From positions 1 through 64,000 of the forward strand of contig DASUDX010000063.1 in NCBI GenBank assembly GCA_036275365.1: a stretch of DNA of 64,000 nucleotides, written 5' to 3'. The notes under the pieces were generated by a model. The model made no database searches, was not told where the DNA came from, and saw only the letters and a program-made list of their open reading frames with translations. The position numbers and the translations under genes were made by a program. This DNA is from DASUDX01 sp036275365 (GTDB taxonomy: Bacteria > Pseudomonadota > Gammaproteobacteria > Nevskiales > Nevskiaceae). Positions 50,616 through 59,223 of the stretch are shown here, piece after piece (within the stretch, counting starts at the first letter, position 1; every line of letters begins with the position of its first letter).

Positions 50616-51401
50616 TCAGACCATCACCAGCGGCAGCAGGGCCTGCTGCACCCACACCAGGGTCGAACGCAGGCGGCCCGAGCCACCACCGGCGGCGGGC
50701 AGCGCGCGGGTGAGCTGCGCCCAGTCCGCCGCCTGGAAGTGGAACCGCGGGACCCGGCCCGCCCATTTGTCGAGCGAGGCGCGCAGCCGGCCCAGGGCGC
50801 GCGCCTGGAAGGCGCGGCTGGCCGGCCGCCGGCCGCGGTCGAAATCGATCAGGAAGAAGCCGCCCTGGTCATCGACCAGGATGTTGGCGGCGTTCAGATC
50901 GGCGTGGCCGACACCGGCGCGGTGAAAGCGCCCCAGGGTCTGGCCCAGTGCCGCCCAGCCTTCCGGCGGCAGCGGTGCTTGCTGCAGCCGCTCGCTGAGC
51001 GGGCGGGCACCCGGCACCCGCTCGGTGACCAGGTCCTGGCGATAGAACGGGCCCTCGTGCACCACCCGCGCCGCCACCGGCCGCGGCACCGGCAGACCTT
51101 CGGCGTGCAGGGCCTGCAGCAGGGTGAACTCGCGCCAGGCCCGGCTGCGCGCCTCGCCCAGCCAGACATAGCGATCCGGCGAGAGACGGGCGATCCAGCC
51201 CCCGCGCCGGTAGTGGCGCAGCACCCACTCGCGGCCATCGGCGCGGGTCCAGATCAGGGCATTGCCGCGACCGCTGTCCAGGCACTCGCCCCCGCGGTGG
51301 CTGCGGTGGGCGAAGTCGAGGCTGCCGGCCCGGGCGTCGGGCCAGAGGTCGGGGTCGTACCACAGGGTGGTGCCGCCGGAGCGATGGATTTCGCAGCGCA
51401 T
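50616..51401 (-). CDS. kdkA: 3-deoxy-D-manno-octulosonic acid kinase
   Basis: Phosphorylates the first Kdo of LPS at position 4. The 261-residue product shows the KdkA/WaaP kinase pattern: WVLRHYRRGGWIARL, TERVPGARPLSERL, the catalytic loop HADLNAANILVDD and the metal site LIDFDRGRR. It occurs in species with one phosphorylated Kdo. I chose the ATG at 51401; an ATG at 51458 would add 19 Ala-rich residues and overlap the upstream gene by 14 bp. Confidence 0.9.
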   Translation of the reverse strand: MRCEIHRSGGTTLWYDPDLWPDARAGSLDFAHRSHRGGECLDSGRGNALIWTRADGREWVLRHYRRGGWIARLSPDRYVWLGEARSRAWREFTLLQALHAEGLPVPRPVAARVVHEGPFYRQDLVTERVPGARPLSERLQQAPLPPEGWAALGQTLGRFHRAGVGHADLNAANILVDDQGGFFLIDFDRGRRPASRAFQARALGRLRASLDKWAGRVPRFHFQAADWAQLTRALPAAGGGSGRLRSTLVWVQQALLPLVMV

Positions 51402-51444
51402 GCGGGCAGCATACGGCGCGGCGGCGGCAGAGGCCCGCTCCGCG

Positions 51445-52392
51445 TCAGCCGGGTCCATCGGCGAGGCTCGCCTGCTCCCAGCCGCGGTCCTTGCGCACCC
51501 AGTCGCCGATCAGCGTGTAGCGGCCGTGCCGCCAGCGCGGAATGCCGAGACGGCGGTACAGCGCGGTCTCGATCAGCCGCCAGCGCTCCTTGCGGGTGGG
51601 GCGGGTGCGCCACAGCGGGCTGTCCGGATCGAGGCGGAAGGGATGGGCCTCGGTGAAGGCCTTCATCACCGCCGGCGGCGTGCCGGGATAGCGGGCGATG
51701 AAGGATTTCGGCACCCGCGTGTAGTAGTGCTCGCCCGAGAAGGTGGCGCCTTCGATCAGGGTATGCGGCGCGGTGCGCAGCTTGTATTCCATCGCCCGCG
51801 GCGCGATCGCCTGGCTGTAGCGGAACTGGTTGACGCCCGAGTCGATGGCGCGCACCTCGCGGCCGATCTTGCCGTAGGCATCGAAGATGGCGAAGCCCAT
51901 GGCGGTGTCCACCGACAGCGCCCCGGTCCAGGGCTTGATCGCCCGCACCACATACTTGAACCGCTCGGGATAGAGGCGGTTGACATGCTGGTGATCGCCA
52001 TAGAACACCAGCCGCTCGATCAGCAGGCCCTCGACCTCGTCGTTGTGCAGATGCTCGGCCATCTGCGCCCGCAGGCGCGGCAGATCGTCCTCGTGGAACA
52101 CCTCGCAGGCCTGCACATAGACCACCCAGTCCCCGGTGCACTGCAGCAGGCCGATGTTGGTCTGCTGGGTCAGCACGCAGGCCTTGGGGCGGATCTGCTC
52201 GGGCCAGATCGAATCGATGATGCGGATCTTGGGATCGCCGATCGCCTCGATCGCCTCGCGGGTGCCATCGGTGGAGGCGGCCACCACCACCACCATCTCG
52301 TCGACCAGGGGCAGGATCGAGCGGATCGCTTCCAGGAAGGGATAGCCGAGACGGAAGCCGTCGCGGATCAAACTCAGGCCCGATATGCGCAC
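51445..52392 (-). CDS. GT2-like glycosyltransferase
   Basis: A 315-residue protein with a GT-A fold: ISGLSLIRDGFRLGYPFLEAIRS at the start, DEMVVVVAASTDGTREAI, and VVYVQACEVFHEDDL, where a usual DxD is replaced by QACE. The DADE-type site is thus altered and activity is not certain. The rest (RFKYVVRAIKPWTGALSVDTAMGF ... FSGEHYYTRVPKSFIARYPG) is conserved-looking but not familiar. It starts with GTG at 52392 and precedes kdkA in the same direction. Confidence 0.7.
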   Translation of the reverse strand: MRISGLSLIRDGFRLGYPFLEAIRSILPLVDEMVVVVAASTDGTREAIEAIGDPKIRIIDSIWPEQIRPKACVLTQQTNIGLLQCTGDWVVYVQACEVFHEDDLPRLRAQMAEHLHNDEVEGLLIERLVFYGDHQHVNRLYPERFKYVVRAIKPWTGALSVDTAMGFAIFDAYGKIGREVRAIDSGVNQFRYSQAIAPRAMEYKLRTAPHTLIEGATFSGEHYYTRVPKSFIARYPGTPPAVMKAFTEAHPFRLDPDSPLWRTRPTRKERWRLIETALYRRLGIPRWRHGRYTLIGDWVRKDRGWEQASLADGPG

Positions 52393-52484
52393 CGCGCGTC
52401 CTCGCTCGATGATGGCGCCCGCGGGTCGGGCAGAAACCCGCGTGCCAGGCGGCCGGTGAGGGGTCGCTGGGCGGGGCGAGTGCC

Positions 52485-52490
52485 TATGAT
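52485..52490 (+). promoter_or_regulatory. Possible -10 element for the GT4 gene
   Basis: TATGAT lies in the divergent gap, 23 bp before an ATG at 52513 that is preceded by AAGGGG, and 92 bp before the ATG at 52582. Confidence 0.35.
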
Positions 52491-52581
52491 ACGGGCCTGT
52501 CGAAGGGGTCCGATGGGGCCGCCGTCGCCGTCCGGCCCCGCGCCGGCGGCCGAGACCGATGTTGCCGAGACCGAGACGCTG

Positions 52582-53655
52582 ATGATCCGTGTGCTGCATG
52601 TGGAAACCGGCCGGCATCTCTACGGCGGCGCCCAGCAGGTGGTGTACCTGCTGGCGGGGCTGCGCCGCCACCCGGTGCAGTCGGCCCTGGTCTGCGTGCC
52701 CGGCGCGGCGATCGCCGGGGCGGTGCGCGAGCTGCAGCTGCCGGTGTTCGAACGCGCCTGCGGCGGCGATCTGGACCTGGCCTTCATCGCCCGCCTCGGC
52801 TCGGTGATCCGCGACTGGCGGCCGGATCTGATCCATCTGCACTCGCGGCGCGGCGCCGATCTGCTCGGCGGGGTGGCGGCGCGCCTGGCCGGCGTGCCGG
52901 CGGTGCTGTCGCGGCGGGTCGACAACCCGGAGGCGCGCGCCTGGGCGCGGCTGAAGTACCGGTTGTACGCCCGCACCATCGGGATCTCCGCCGGCATCGT
53001 CGAGGTGCTGCACGCCGCCGGGGCGCCGCCGGGCCGGCTGCGGGTGGTGCGCAGTGCGGTGGACGCCGGCCCCTGGCAGACGGCGCCGGCGCGGGCGGCG
53101 ATGGCGGCCGAGTTCGGTCTCGACCCCTCGCACCGCTGGATCGGGGTGGTGGCCCAGCTGATCGAGCGCAAGGGCCACCGCGTGCTGTTCGAGGCGCTGC
53201 GCCAGCTGGCCCCGGCGGCGACCAGCCTGGTCCTGTTCGGCCAGGGCCCCTTGCGCCCGGCGCTGGAGGCCGAGGCGGCCGGGCTGCCGCTGCCGGTGCG
53301 CTTCGCCGGCTTCCGCCGCGATCTGCCGCACTGGCTGGGCGGGCTCGATCTGCTGGTCCACCCGGCCTTCATGGAGGGGCTGGGCGTGTCCCTGCTGCAG
53401 GCCTCGGCGGCCGGGGTCCCGATCCTGGCCTGCCGCGCCGGCGGCATCCCCGAGGCGGTCCTCGACGGCATCAACGGCCATCTGGTGGCCCCGGGGGATG
53501 CACCGGCGCTGGCCGAGGCGCTGGGCCGCCTGCTGGCCGACCCGGCGGCCCGCGCCCGTCTCGCCGAGGGCGGCCGCCGGCTGGCGCGCGAGCAGTTCTC
53601 CACCGAGGCGATGGTGGCCGGCAACCTCGCGGTCTACCGCGAGCTGCGTCCCTGA
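52582..53655 (+). CDS. GT4 family glycosyltransferase
   Basis: The 357-residue product has a GT-B fold: IRVLHVETGRHLYGGAQQVVYLL at the start, DLIHLHSRRGADLLG, then the donor domain with VVAQLIERKGHRVLFEAL and the E-x7-E motif region HPAFMEGLGVSLLQASAAGVPILA. Typical of LPS core or O-chain synthesis. I chose the ATG at 52582, where the fold begins; an ATG at 52513 with a better ribosome site would add 23 Pro/Ala-rich residues. Confidence 0.9.
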   Translation: MIRVLHVETGRHLYGGAQQVVYLLAGLRRHPVQSALVCVPGAAIAGAVRELQLPVFERACGGDLDLAFIARLGSVIRDWRPDLIHLHSRRGADLLGGVAARLAGVPAVLSRRVDNPEARAWARLKYRLYARTIGISAGIVEVLHAAGAPPGRLRVVRSAVDAGPWQTAPARAAMAAEFGLDPSHRWIGVVAQLIERKGHRVLFEALRQLAPAATSLVLFGQGPLRPALEAEAAGLPLPVRFAGFRRDLPHWLGGLDLLVHPAFMEGLGVSLLQASAAGVPILACRAGGIPEAVLDGINGHLVAPGDAPALAEALGRLLADPAARARLAEGGRRLAREQFSTEAMVAGNLAVYRELRP

Positions 53656-53735
53656 GCAGCGCCGCGACCCGGTTGGGGATGCGCCGGGGCCATCGCCAGC
53701 GCTAGGCTGAGGCCGCGTCTGTTTTTCCTGCTGCC

Positions 53736-54701
53736 ATGGCCGACCGCATCCGCTTCAGCGTTCTGATCAGCTGCTACAACTACGAGCGGTTCGTCGCCGA
53801 GGCGATCGAGTCGGTGCTCGCGCAGGACCATCCGGCGGCGCAGATCCTGGTCATCGACGACGGCTCTCGGGATGGCAGCGCCGCCCTGGTGCAGCAGCGC
53901 TTCGGTGACCGCCCGGGCCTGAGCCTGATCCGCCGCGAGAACCGCGGCCAGCTGGCCGGCTTCGTCGAGGGCGCGCGGCGCGCCGAGGGCGAGGTGCTGT
54001 GCCTGCTCGATGCCGATGACCGCTGGCAGCCGGACTATCTGGCCCGGCTGGCGGCGATCTACCAGAGCCGCCCGCGGGTGGATTTCGTCTACACCAATCT
54101 GCGCTACTTCGGTGAGCGCGAGGGCCTGTTCCGCCCTGCCGGCGAACCCTCGCGGGAACTGGGGCTGTCGATCCTGCTGGGTGCCTTCGCCCCGCGCTGG
54201 CAGGCCAGCGCCACCTCGGCGCTGTCGCTGCGTCTGCCGCTGGCACAGCGGGTGCTGGAGATTCCGGACCGCTACTGGAGCGAGTGGCGCACCCGTGCCG
54301 ACGACTGGCTGGCGGCCGGGGCCGACATCCTCGGCGCGCGCAAGGTCTATCTGGCCGAGGCGCTGGTGGCGTACCGGGTGCACGGTGCCAATGCCTGGCT
54401 GCGACGCCACCGGGATGCCGAGAGCGAGCTGCGCTACCGGCTGCGCAGCGAGGCCCTGCTGGCCCACTACCGGTCGCGGGCCGGCCTCGACGCCGCCGCA
54501 CCCGGACAGCTGCTGCGCCACCTCAAGCACGAGTTCCGCACCTGGCCGCAGCCGGACCGTCAGGACCTGCGCCACTACCTGCGGCTGCTCGATCGCGCGG
54601 ATCTGCCCTGGGGCAGGCGGCTGGAGCACCGCGCGGCGCTGTGGGCGCACTGGTGGCACCAGCGCCGGCTCAGCCCAGATAGGCCCGGTACAGGCGGCTG
54701 A
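53736..54701 (+). CDS. GT2 family glycosyltransferase (paralogue 2)
   Basis: The 321-residue product is a close relative of the gene at 48801: FSVLISCYNYERFVAEAIES, IDDGSRDGS, EGEVLCLLDADDRWQPDY, then the shared TNLRYFGEREGL and LGLSILLGA segments. A 39-bp stretch (54086-54124) is identical to 49151-49189. The DADD site is intact. It may add a similar sugar linkage. Its end overlaps the convergent glnE by 32 bp. Confidence 0.87.
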   Translation: MADRIRFSVLISCYNYERFVAEAIESVLAQDHPAAQILVIDDGSRDGSAALVQQRFGDRPGLSLIRRENRGQLAGFVEGARRAEGEVLCLLDADDRWQPDYLARLAAIYQSRPRVDFVYTNLRYFGEREGLFRPAGEPSRELGLSILLGAFAPRWQASATSALSLRLPLAQRVLEIPDRYWSEWRTRADDWLAAGADILGARKVYLAEALVAYRVHGANAWLRRHRDAESELRYRLRSEALLAHYRSRAGLDAAAPGQLLRHLKHEFRTWPQPDRQDLRHYLRLLDRADLPWGRRLEHRAALWAHWWHQRRLSPDRPGTGG

Positions 54702-57330
54702 CCGCGCTGCGGTGGGCGGCCCAGGCGGCGGGGGCGGCGAAGGGCGATCCGGCATCCAGCTTGGCGCGGTGGAGAAACTCGCGACAGGCGCGCTGGGCCG
54801 CCAGCAGCGGGGCCAGTTCCGCCGGCGCCAGGGCCCCGGCCGCCGCCACCGCCTCCAGCTGGCGCCAGGTGTCCGGCCACAGCACCGGCAGGCGCGGACC
54901 CTCGCGCAGGGTCAGGTACTGGGCCAGGAACTCGATGTCGACCAGCCCGCCCTCGCCCTGCTTGGGATCCCACTGGCGGGCGCTGGAGCGATCCAGATGC
55001 CGGCGCATCTTCTGCCGCATCTCGGCGATCTCGCTGCGCAGCCGCTGCGGCTCGCGCGGGCTGCGCAGCACCGCCTCGCGGATCTGCTCGAAGCCCTGCC
55101 CCACCGCGCGGCTGCCGGCCACCGGCCGGGCCCGGCTCAGCGCCTGGTGCTCCCAGGTCCAGGCCTGCTCGCGCTGGTAGCGGGCGAAGGCCTCCAGCGA
55201 GACCACCGCGAGCCCCGAGCGCCCGCTGGGACGCAGCTCGAGGTCGATCTCATAGGCCCGCCCGGCGGCGGTGAGGGTGGACAGCCAGTGCACCAGGCGC
55301 TGCACCAGCCGGCCGAACCAGACGCCGTTGCTGATCGCGCGCTGGCCGCCCTGGCTGTCCTCGTCGAGGGCATCGCAATCGTGCAGGAACACCAGATCCA
55401 GATCCGAGCCATAGCCCAGCTCCAGCCCGCCCAGCTTGCCGTAGCCGATCACCGCGAAGCCGGCGGGCTGGCCATCGCGGCGCAGCGGCCGGCCCAGCTC
55501 CCGGCCCAGCTCGGCCTCGGCGCGCGCCAGTGCCGCCGCGATCACCGCCTCGGCCAGCCAGGTCAGATGGTCACTGACCTTGACCAGCGGCAGCTGGCCG
55601 CTGACATCGGCGGCGGCGATGCGCAGGCTGGTCTCGTGGCGATAGCGGCGCAGGCTGTCCATCGCCGCCTCGGTCTCGTCCACCCCGAAGCCGGCCAGCC
55701 GGTCCTCCAGCTCGCGCCGCAGCAGCTCGGGGCCGGGCGGGCTGTAGAGGGTGCGCGGATCGAGCAGCACATCGAGCAGGGCCGGGGTCGCCGCCAGCTG
55801 CTCGGCGATGTAGGGGCTGGCCGCGCACAGACGCACCAGCTGGGCGCGCGCGGTCTCGGATTCCTCCAGCAGGGCGAGATAGGTGCTGCGGCCGAGCAGC
55901 TGGCGCAGCACCGCCAGCAGACGCCGCAGGCAGGCCGCCGGCTCGGCCTGCTCAGCGGCGGCCGCGCACAGCAGCGGCACCAGGGCCTGCAGGCGCCGCG
56001 CCGCCGACTCCGAGAGCGTCCGCACCCGGCTGGACCCCAGCAGCGCCGCCCATTCCTCGGCCAGCGCCTCGGCGGCGCTGCCGAAGGGCGCCAGCGCCAG
56101 GGCGGCGCGGGAGCGGTCCTCCACCGCCGCCAGCACCGCCTGGAAGGGCGAGCGCAGCGGGCTGCCGGCCGGCTCGCTGAACACCCGCTGGAACTCGGCC
56201 TGCACCCGCGCCGCCACCTGGCGGTAGCGGCGCTCCAGATCGGCGTAGCGGCGGAATCCCAGGGCCAGGGCCAGGGCCTTGCGCGGCGCGGGCTCGACCG
56301 GCAGGCGGTGGGTCTGCTGGTCGGCGTAGAACTGGATGGCGTTCTCCAGCCGGCGCAGGAACCCATAGTCGGCGTCCAGCTGGGTGGCGGTGGCCGCCGG
56401 CAGCAGGCCCAGCTCGCCGAGCAGGCGCAGCACCGGCCGCAGGCGCGGATCGCGCAGGCGCGGGTCCTGGCCGCCCCGCACCAGCTGGAAGGACTGGACG
56501 ATGAACTCCAGCTCGCGGATGCCGCCCGGGCCGACCTTGACATCGTCCTCCAGCCCGCGCGCCTCGGCATCGGCGGCGATCAGGCGCTTGAGCTCGCGCA
56601 GGCTCGCGATCGCATTGAAATCCAGATAGCGCCGGTAGATGAACGGCCGCAGCCGGGCCAGCAGCGCCTGCCCGGCGGCGAGATCGCCGGCCACCGGCCG
56701 CGCCTTGATCAGGGCATAGCGCTCCCACTCGCGACCATGCTGCTGGTAGTAGTCCTCGGCGGCATCGAAGGAGATCGACAGCGGCCCCGCCGAGCCGAAC
56801 GGACGCAGCAGCGTATCGACGCGGAACACGAAGCCCTCGGCGGTGCGCTGCGAGAGCAGCCGGCCCACCTGCTGGGACAGGCGGGCGAAGAACTCGTCGC
56901 TGTGCAGGGGCCGCTCGCCATCGCTCTCGCCGGCGGCGCGGTGGCAGAAGATCAGATCAATGTCCGAGGAGAAGTTGAGCTCGCGTCCGCCCAGCTTGCC
57001 CATGCCGAGAATCACCGGCGGGATCGGCTGGCCATCCGGCTCGCGGGGGAGGCCGTGGCGCGCCACCAGCCCCGACCAGGCGTGATCCAGCGCCCAGCCC
57101 AGGCACTCGTCGGCGAGATCGGAGAGCGCCGCGAGCGTCTGATCCAGCGCTGGCGGTCCGTCGAGCTCGGCGAGCCCGATCTGGCCGAGCCGGTAGTAGC
57201 GCCAGTCGCGCAGCTGGCGCATCAGCACCGGCTCCTCGGCCTGCGGATCGGGGCGCGGCGGGGGCTCGGCGAAGCGCGCCTGCTGGGCGGCCAGGAAGGG
57301 GCTGCAGCGCGCGAGCGTGGCGGGATCCAT
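54670..57330 (-). CDS. glnE: Bifunctional glutamine synthetase adenylyltransferase/deadenylase
   Basis: Adds and removes AMP on glutamine synthetase under control of PII. The 886-residue product contains two nucleotidyltransferase domains: the N-terminal (deadenylylating) one with GMGKLGGRELNFSSDIDLIF and the C-terminal (adenylylating) one with GYGKLGGLELGYGSDLDLVF. It is about 60 residues shorter than E. coli GlnE, with a short N-terminal helical part. The ATG at 57330 was chosen because earlier in-frame sequence shows no similarity. Surrounded by surface-glycan genes. Confidence 0.97.
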   Translation of the reverse strand: MDPATLARCSPFLAAQQARFAEPPPRPDPQAEEPVLMRQLRDWRYYRLGQIGLAELDGPPALDQTLAALSDLADECLGWALDHAWSGLVARHGLPREPDGQPIPPVILGMGKLGGRELNFSSDIDLIFCHRAAGESDGERPLHSDEFFARLSQQVGRLLSQRTAEGFVFRVDTLLRPFGSAGPLSISFDAAEDYYQQHGREWERYALIKARPVAGDLAAGQALLARLRPFIYRRYLDFNAIASLRELKRLIAADAEARGLEDDVKVGPGGIRELEFIVQSFQLVRGGQDPRLRDPRLRPVLRLLGELGLLPAATATQLDADYGFLRRLENAIQFYADQQTHRLPVEPAPRKALALALGFRRYADLERRYRQVAARVQAEFQRVFSEPAGSPLRSPFQAVLAAVEDRSRAALALAPFGSAAEALAEEWAALLGSSRVRTLSESAARRLQALVPLLCAAAAEQAEPAACLRRLLAVLRQLLGRSTYLALLEESETARAQLVRLCAASPYIAEQLAATPALLDVLLDPRTLYSPPGPELLRRELEDRLAGFGVDETEAAMDSLRRYRHETSLRIAAADVSGQLPLVKVSDHLTWLAEAVIAAALARAEAELGRELGRPLRRDGQPAGFAVIGYGKLGGLELGYGSDLDLVFLHDCDALDEDSQGGQRAISNGVWFGRLVQRLVHWLSTLTAAGRAYEIDLELRPSGRSGLAVVSLEAFARYQREQAWTWEHQALSRARPVAGSRAVGQGFEQIREAVLRSPREPQRLRSEIAEMRQKMRRHLDRSSARQWDPKQGEGGLVDIEFLAQYLTLREGPRLPVLWPDTWRQLEAVAAAGALAPAELAPLLAAQRACREFLHRAKLDAGSPFAAPAAWAAHRSAVSRLYRAYLG

Positions 57331-57364
57331 GGAGCGGGCGGCGCGAGGCGGGGGTCGAGGGCGC

Positions 57365-57370
57365 AGGATA
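57365..57370 (-). promoter_or_regulatory. Possible -10 element of glnE
   Basis: TATCCT on the minus strand, 34 bp before the glnE ATG. No clear -35 box. Confidence 0.25.
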
Positions 57371-57407
57371 GCCACCGTCGCACGCCCAGCGGGCCACGGG
57401 GCACCGC

Positions 57408-57413
57408 TACACT
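57408..57413 (+). promoter_or_regulatory. Possible -10 element of the three-gene glycan operon
   Basis: TACACT lies 31 bp before the ATG at 57445, in the 114-bp gap divergent from glnE. The same hexamer and spacing occur before the gene at 25898. Confidence 0.35.
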
Positions 57414-57444
57414 CCGGGCTGATCTTCACACCCTCGCCCCGACC

Positions 57445-59223
57445 ATGGCCTTCGGCCTCAGAAAATCCGCGCCGCCAGCCGCCGCCCCGCCGGAGGCAGC
57501 GCCTGCCACCGGCGAGGCGGACGCCGCGGCGGGCCCGCCGCCGTCCTGGCATCTGGACCAGCTCGGCCTAAGTCCGGACGGGCACTGGCTGCTCGCCCTG
57601 GGCTGGGCCGATGGCCGTCTCGAGCCGGACCAGCTGCGGCTCGCCGAGGGCGGGCCGGCCGCCTGGATCAGCCGCCATCCGCGCCCGGATGTGGCGGCCT
57701 TTCTGCGCCGCGGGGAGACCGACGGCGGTTTCGGTTTTCTCGCCGCGTTCGCCCTCACTGCAAACCAGCCGATAGGCCTTCCGGCCTGGCGCGGGCAGCC
57801 GGCCGGCGAGCGCACCCTGCTGCCGGCCACCGATCCGGGCTGGCTGGAAAGCCTGCGCGCCGTCTGGCCCGCGGCGGCGGGCGCCCCCGCCCTGCGCGCC
57901 TGGCTGGCCCCCGCGGAGTCGCTGCCCGGGGCCCGCCTGCGCGGTCATCTGGATCTGGCTCTGCTGCTCCCGGAGGGCGAGCTGCTGCTGAGCGGCTGGT
58001 GCTACCAGCTCGACGAGCAGCCGATCGAGGCCACCCTGGTCGATCTCGCCAGCGGTGCCGAGCGGCCGGTCTCGGCCTGCTGGTCGCGGGTGGAGCGGGC
58101 CGATGTCTACAGCGGCATCCGCCACCTGCTGCCGGCGGCCCTGCACACCGGCTTCGTGGTGCGGGTGCCGCCTGCCCTGCTGGGTCCGGCCAGTCAGCTG
58201 CACCTGCTGCTGGGAGACGGCAGCCGCGATCTCAGCCTGCCGGTGAGCCCGCGGACCCTGGCGCCGCAGGAGGTGTTGCCGGTGCTGCTGGGTCTGTTCC
58301 GCAGCCGCCAGACCGAGGGCCTGGTCGATCTGCTCGAGCGCCAGCTCGGCGCGCCGCTGGGGGCCGCCCAGCAGCGGCGCCAACCCCCGCGTAGCAGCGC
58401 GCTGATCGAGGCCGCGCCCTGCCAGCCCGCCAGCGCCCCCCGGCTCAGTCTGCTGCTGCCGGTGTTCTCGGCGAGCGATCCGCTGCGGGTGGTGCTGGCC
58501 GGCCTGATGCCGCTGGCCGGCCGCCGCGATCTCGAGTGGCTGATCGGCGTGGACGATCCCCTGCTCTACCGCGAGTGGAGCGAGCAGCTGCCCGAATGGA
58601 CGGCGAGCTACGGCCTGCGCCTGCGCCTGCTCGGCAGCCGCGGCACGCTGGGCTACGCGGCCCTGCTCAATCAGCTGGCGGCGGTCGCCCAGGGCGAGTT
58701 CCTGGGCCTGCTCGATGCCGATCTGCTGCTGCCCAGCGAGGACTGGCTGGCGCCCCTGCTGCATCCCCTGCTCGCCGACCCGGCCTGCGGCGCCAGCGGT
58801 CCGCTGCTGCTGCATCGCGACGGCGCGCTGGCCAGCGCCGGCGAGCAGCTCGAAGCGCTGCCGGGTCTGGCCCCGCTGCAGGGCCCGCGCGCGCTCGACC
58901 GCCGTCCGCCCGCGGTGGCGCCGGTGCCGGGCCTGCCCAGCTGCGGGCTGTTCACCCGGCGCGCCGAGTTCCTCGCCGCCGGCGGGCTGGATGCGGGCTA
59001 CCTCGGCGAGTCGCTGCTGGGCCTGGATTACTGCCAGCGCCTGGCCCGCCAGGGCCGCCACAGCGTGGTGGTGCCCTCGGTGGCACTGACCCGGCTGGGC
59101 CTGCGCGACGCCACCCTGCAAGCGCGCGAGCCGCGCCACGGCGACCCGGCGCTGGTGGCCAATGTCCAGCTCTACGACTGCTGGCGACTGCAGCAGCGCG
59201 AAGGCGCGGAGGCGCCGCGATGA
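57445..59223 (+). CDS. Large protein with novel N-terminal region and C-terminal GT2-like domain
   Basis: A 592-residue protein. Residues 1-330 do not match a family I know: a Pro/Ala-rich start, then two beta-rich repeats of similar plan (WLLALGWADGRLEPDQLRLAEGG and LLLSGWCYQLDEQPIEATLVD), suggesting a duplicated carbohydrate-binding-like fold. Residues 332-560 are GT2-like: PRLSLLLPVFSASDPLRVVLAGLM, EWLIGVDDP, GEFLGLLDADLLLPSEDWLAPLL. The DAD site is kept. Its stop overlaps the next start (ATGA). First of three coupled genes with a GT4 enzyme and a sulfotransferase. Confidence 0.75.
   Translation: MAFGLRKSAPPAAAPPEAAPATGEADAAAGPPPSWHLDQLGLSPDGHWLLALGWADGRLEPDQLRLAEGGPAAWISRHPRPDVAAFLRRGETDGGFGFLAAFALTANQPIGLPAWRGQPAGERTLLPATDPGWLESLRAVWPAAAGAPALRAWLAPAESLPGARLRGHLDLALLLPEGELLLSGWCYQLDEQPIEATLVDLASGAERPVSACWSRVERADVYSGIRHLLPAALHTGFVVRVPPALLGPASQLHLLLGDGSRDLSLPVSPRTLAPQEVLPVLLGLFRSRQTEGLVDLLERQLGAPLGAAQQRRQPPRSSALIEAAPCQPASAPRLSLLLPVFSASDPLRVVLAGLMPLAGRRDLEWLIGVDDPLLYREWSEQLPEWTASYGLRLRLLGSRGTLGYAALLNQLAAVAQGEFLGLLDADLLLPSEDWLAPLLHPLLADPACGASGPLLLHRDGALASAGEQLEALPGLAPLQGPRALDRRPPAVAPVPGLPSCGLFTRRAEFLAAGGLDAGYLGESLLGLDYCQRLARQGRHSVVVPSVALTRLGLRDATLQAREPRHGDPALVANVQLYDCWRLQQREGAEAPR

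Noticed and set aside
54010..57444. A very long open frame on the plus strand running antisense through all of glnE and into the next gene
   Set aside because: It is open only because glnE codons are GC-rich; the translation is Gln/Arg/His/Ala-rich with no family similarity, while glnE on the other strand has all its motifs. Only the part from 57445 is a gene.
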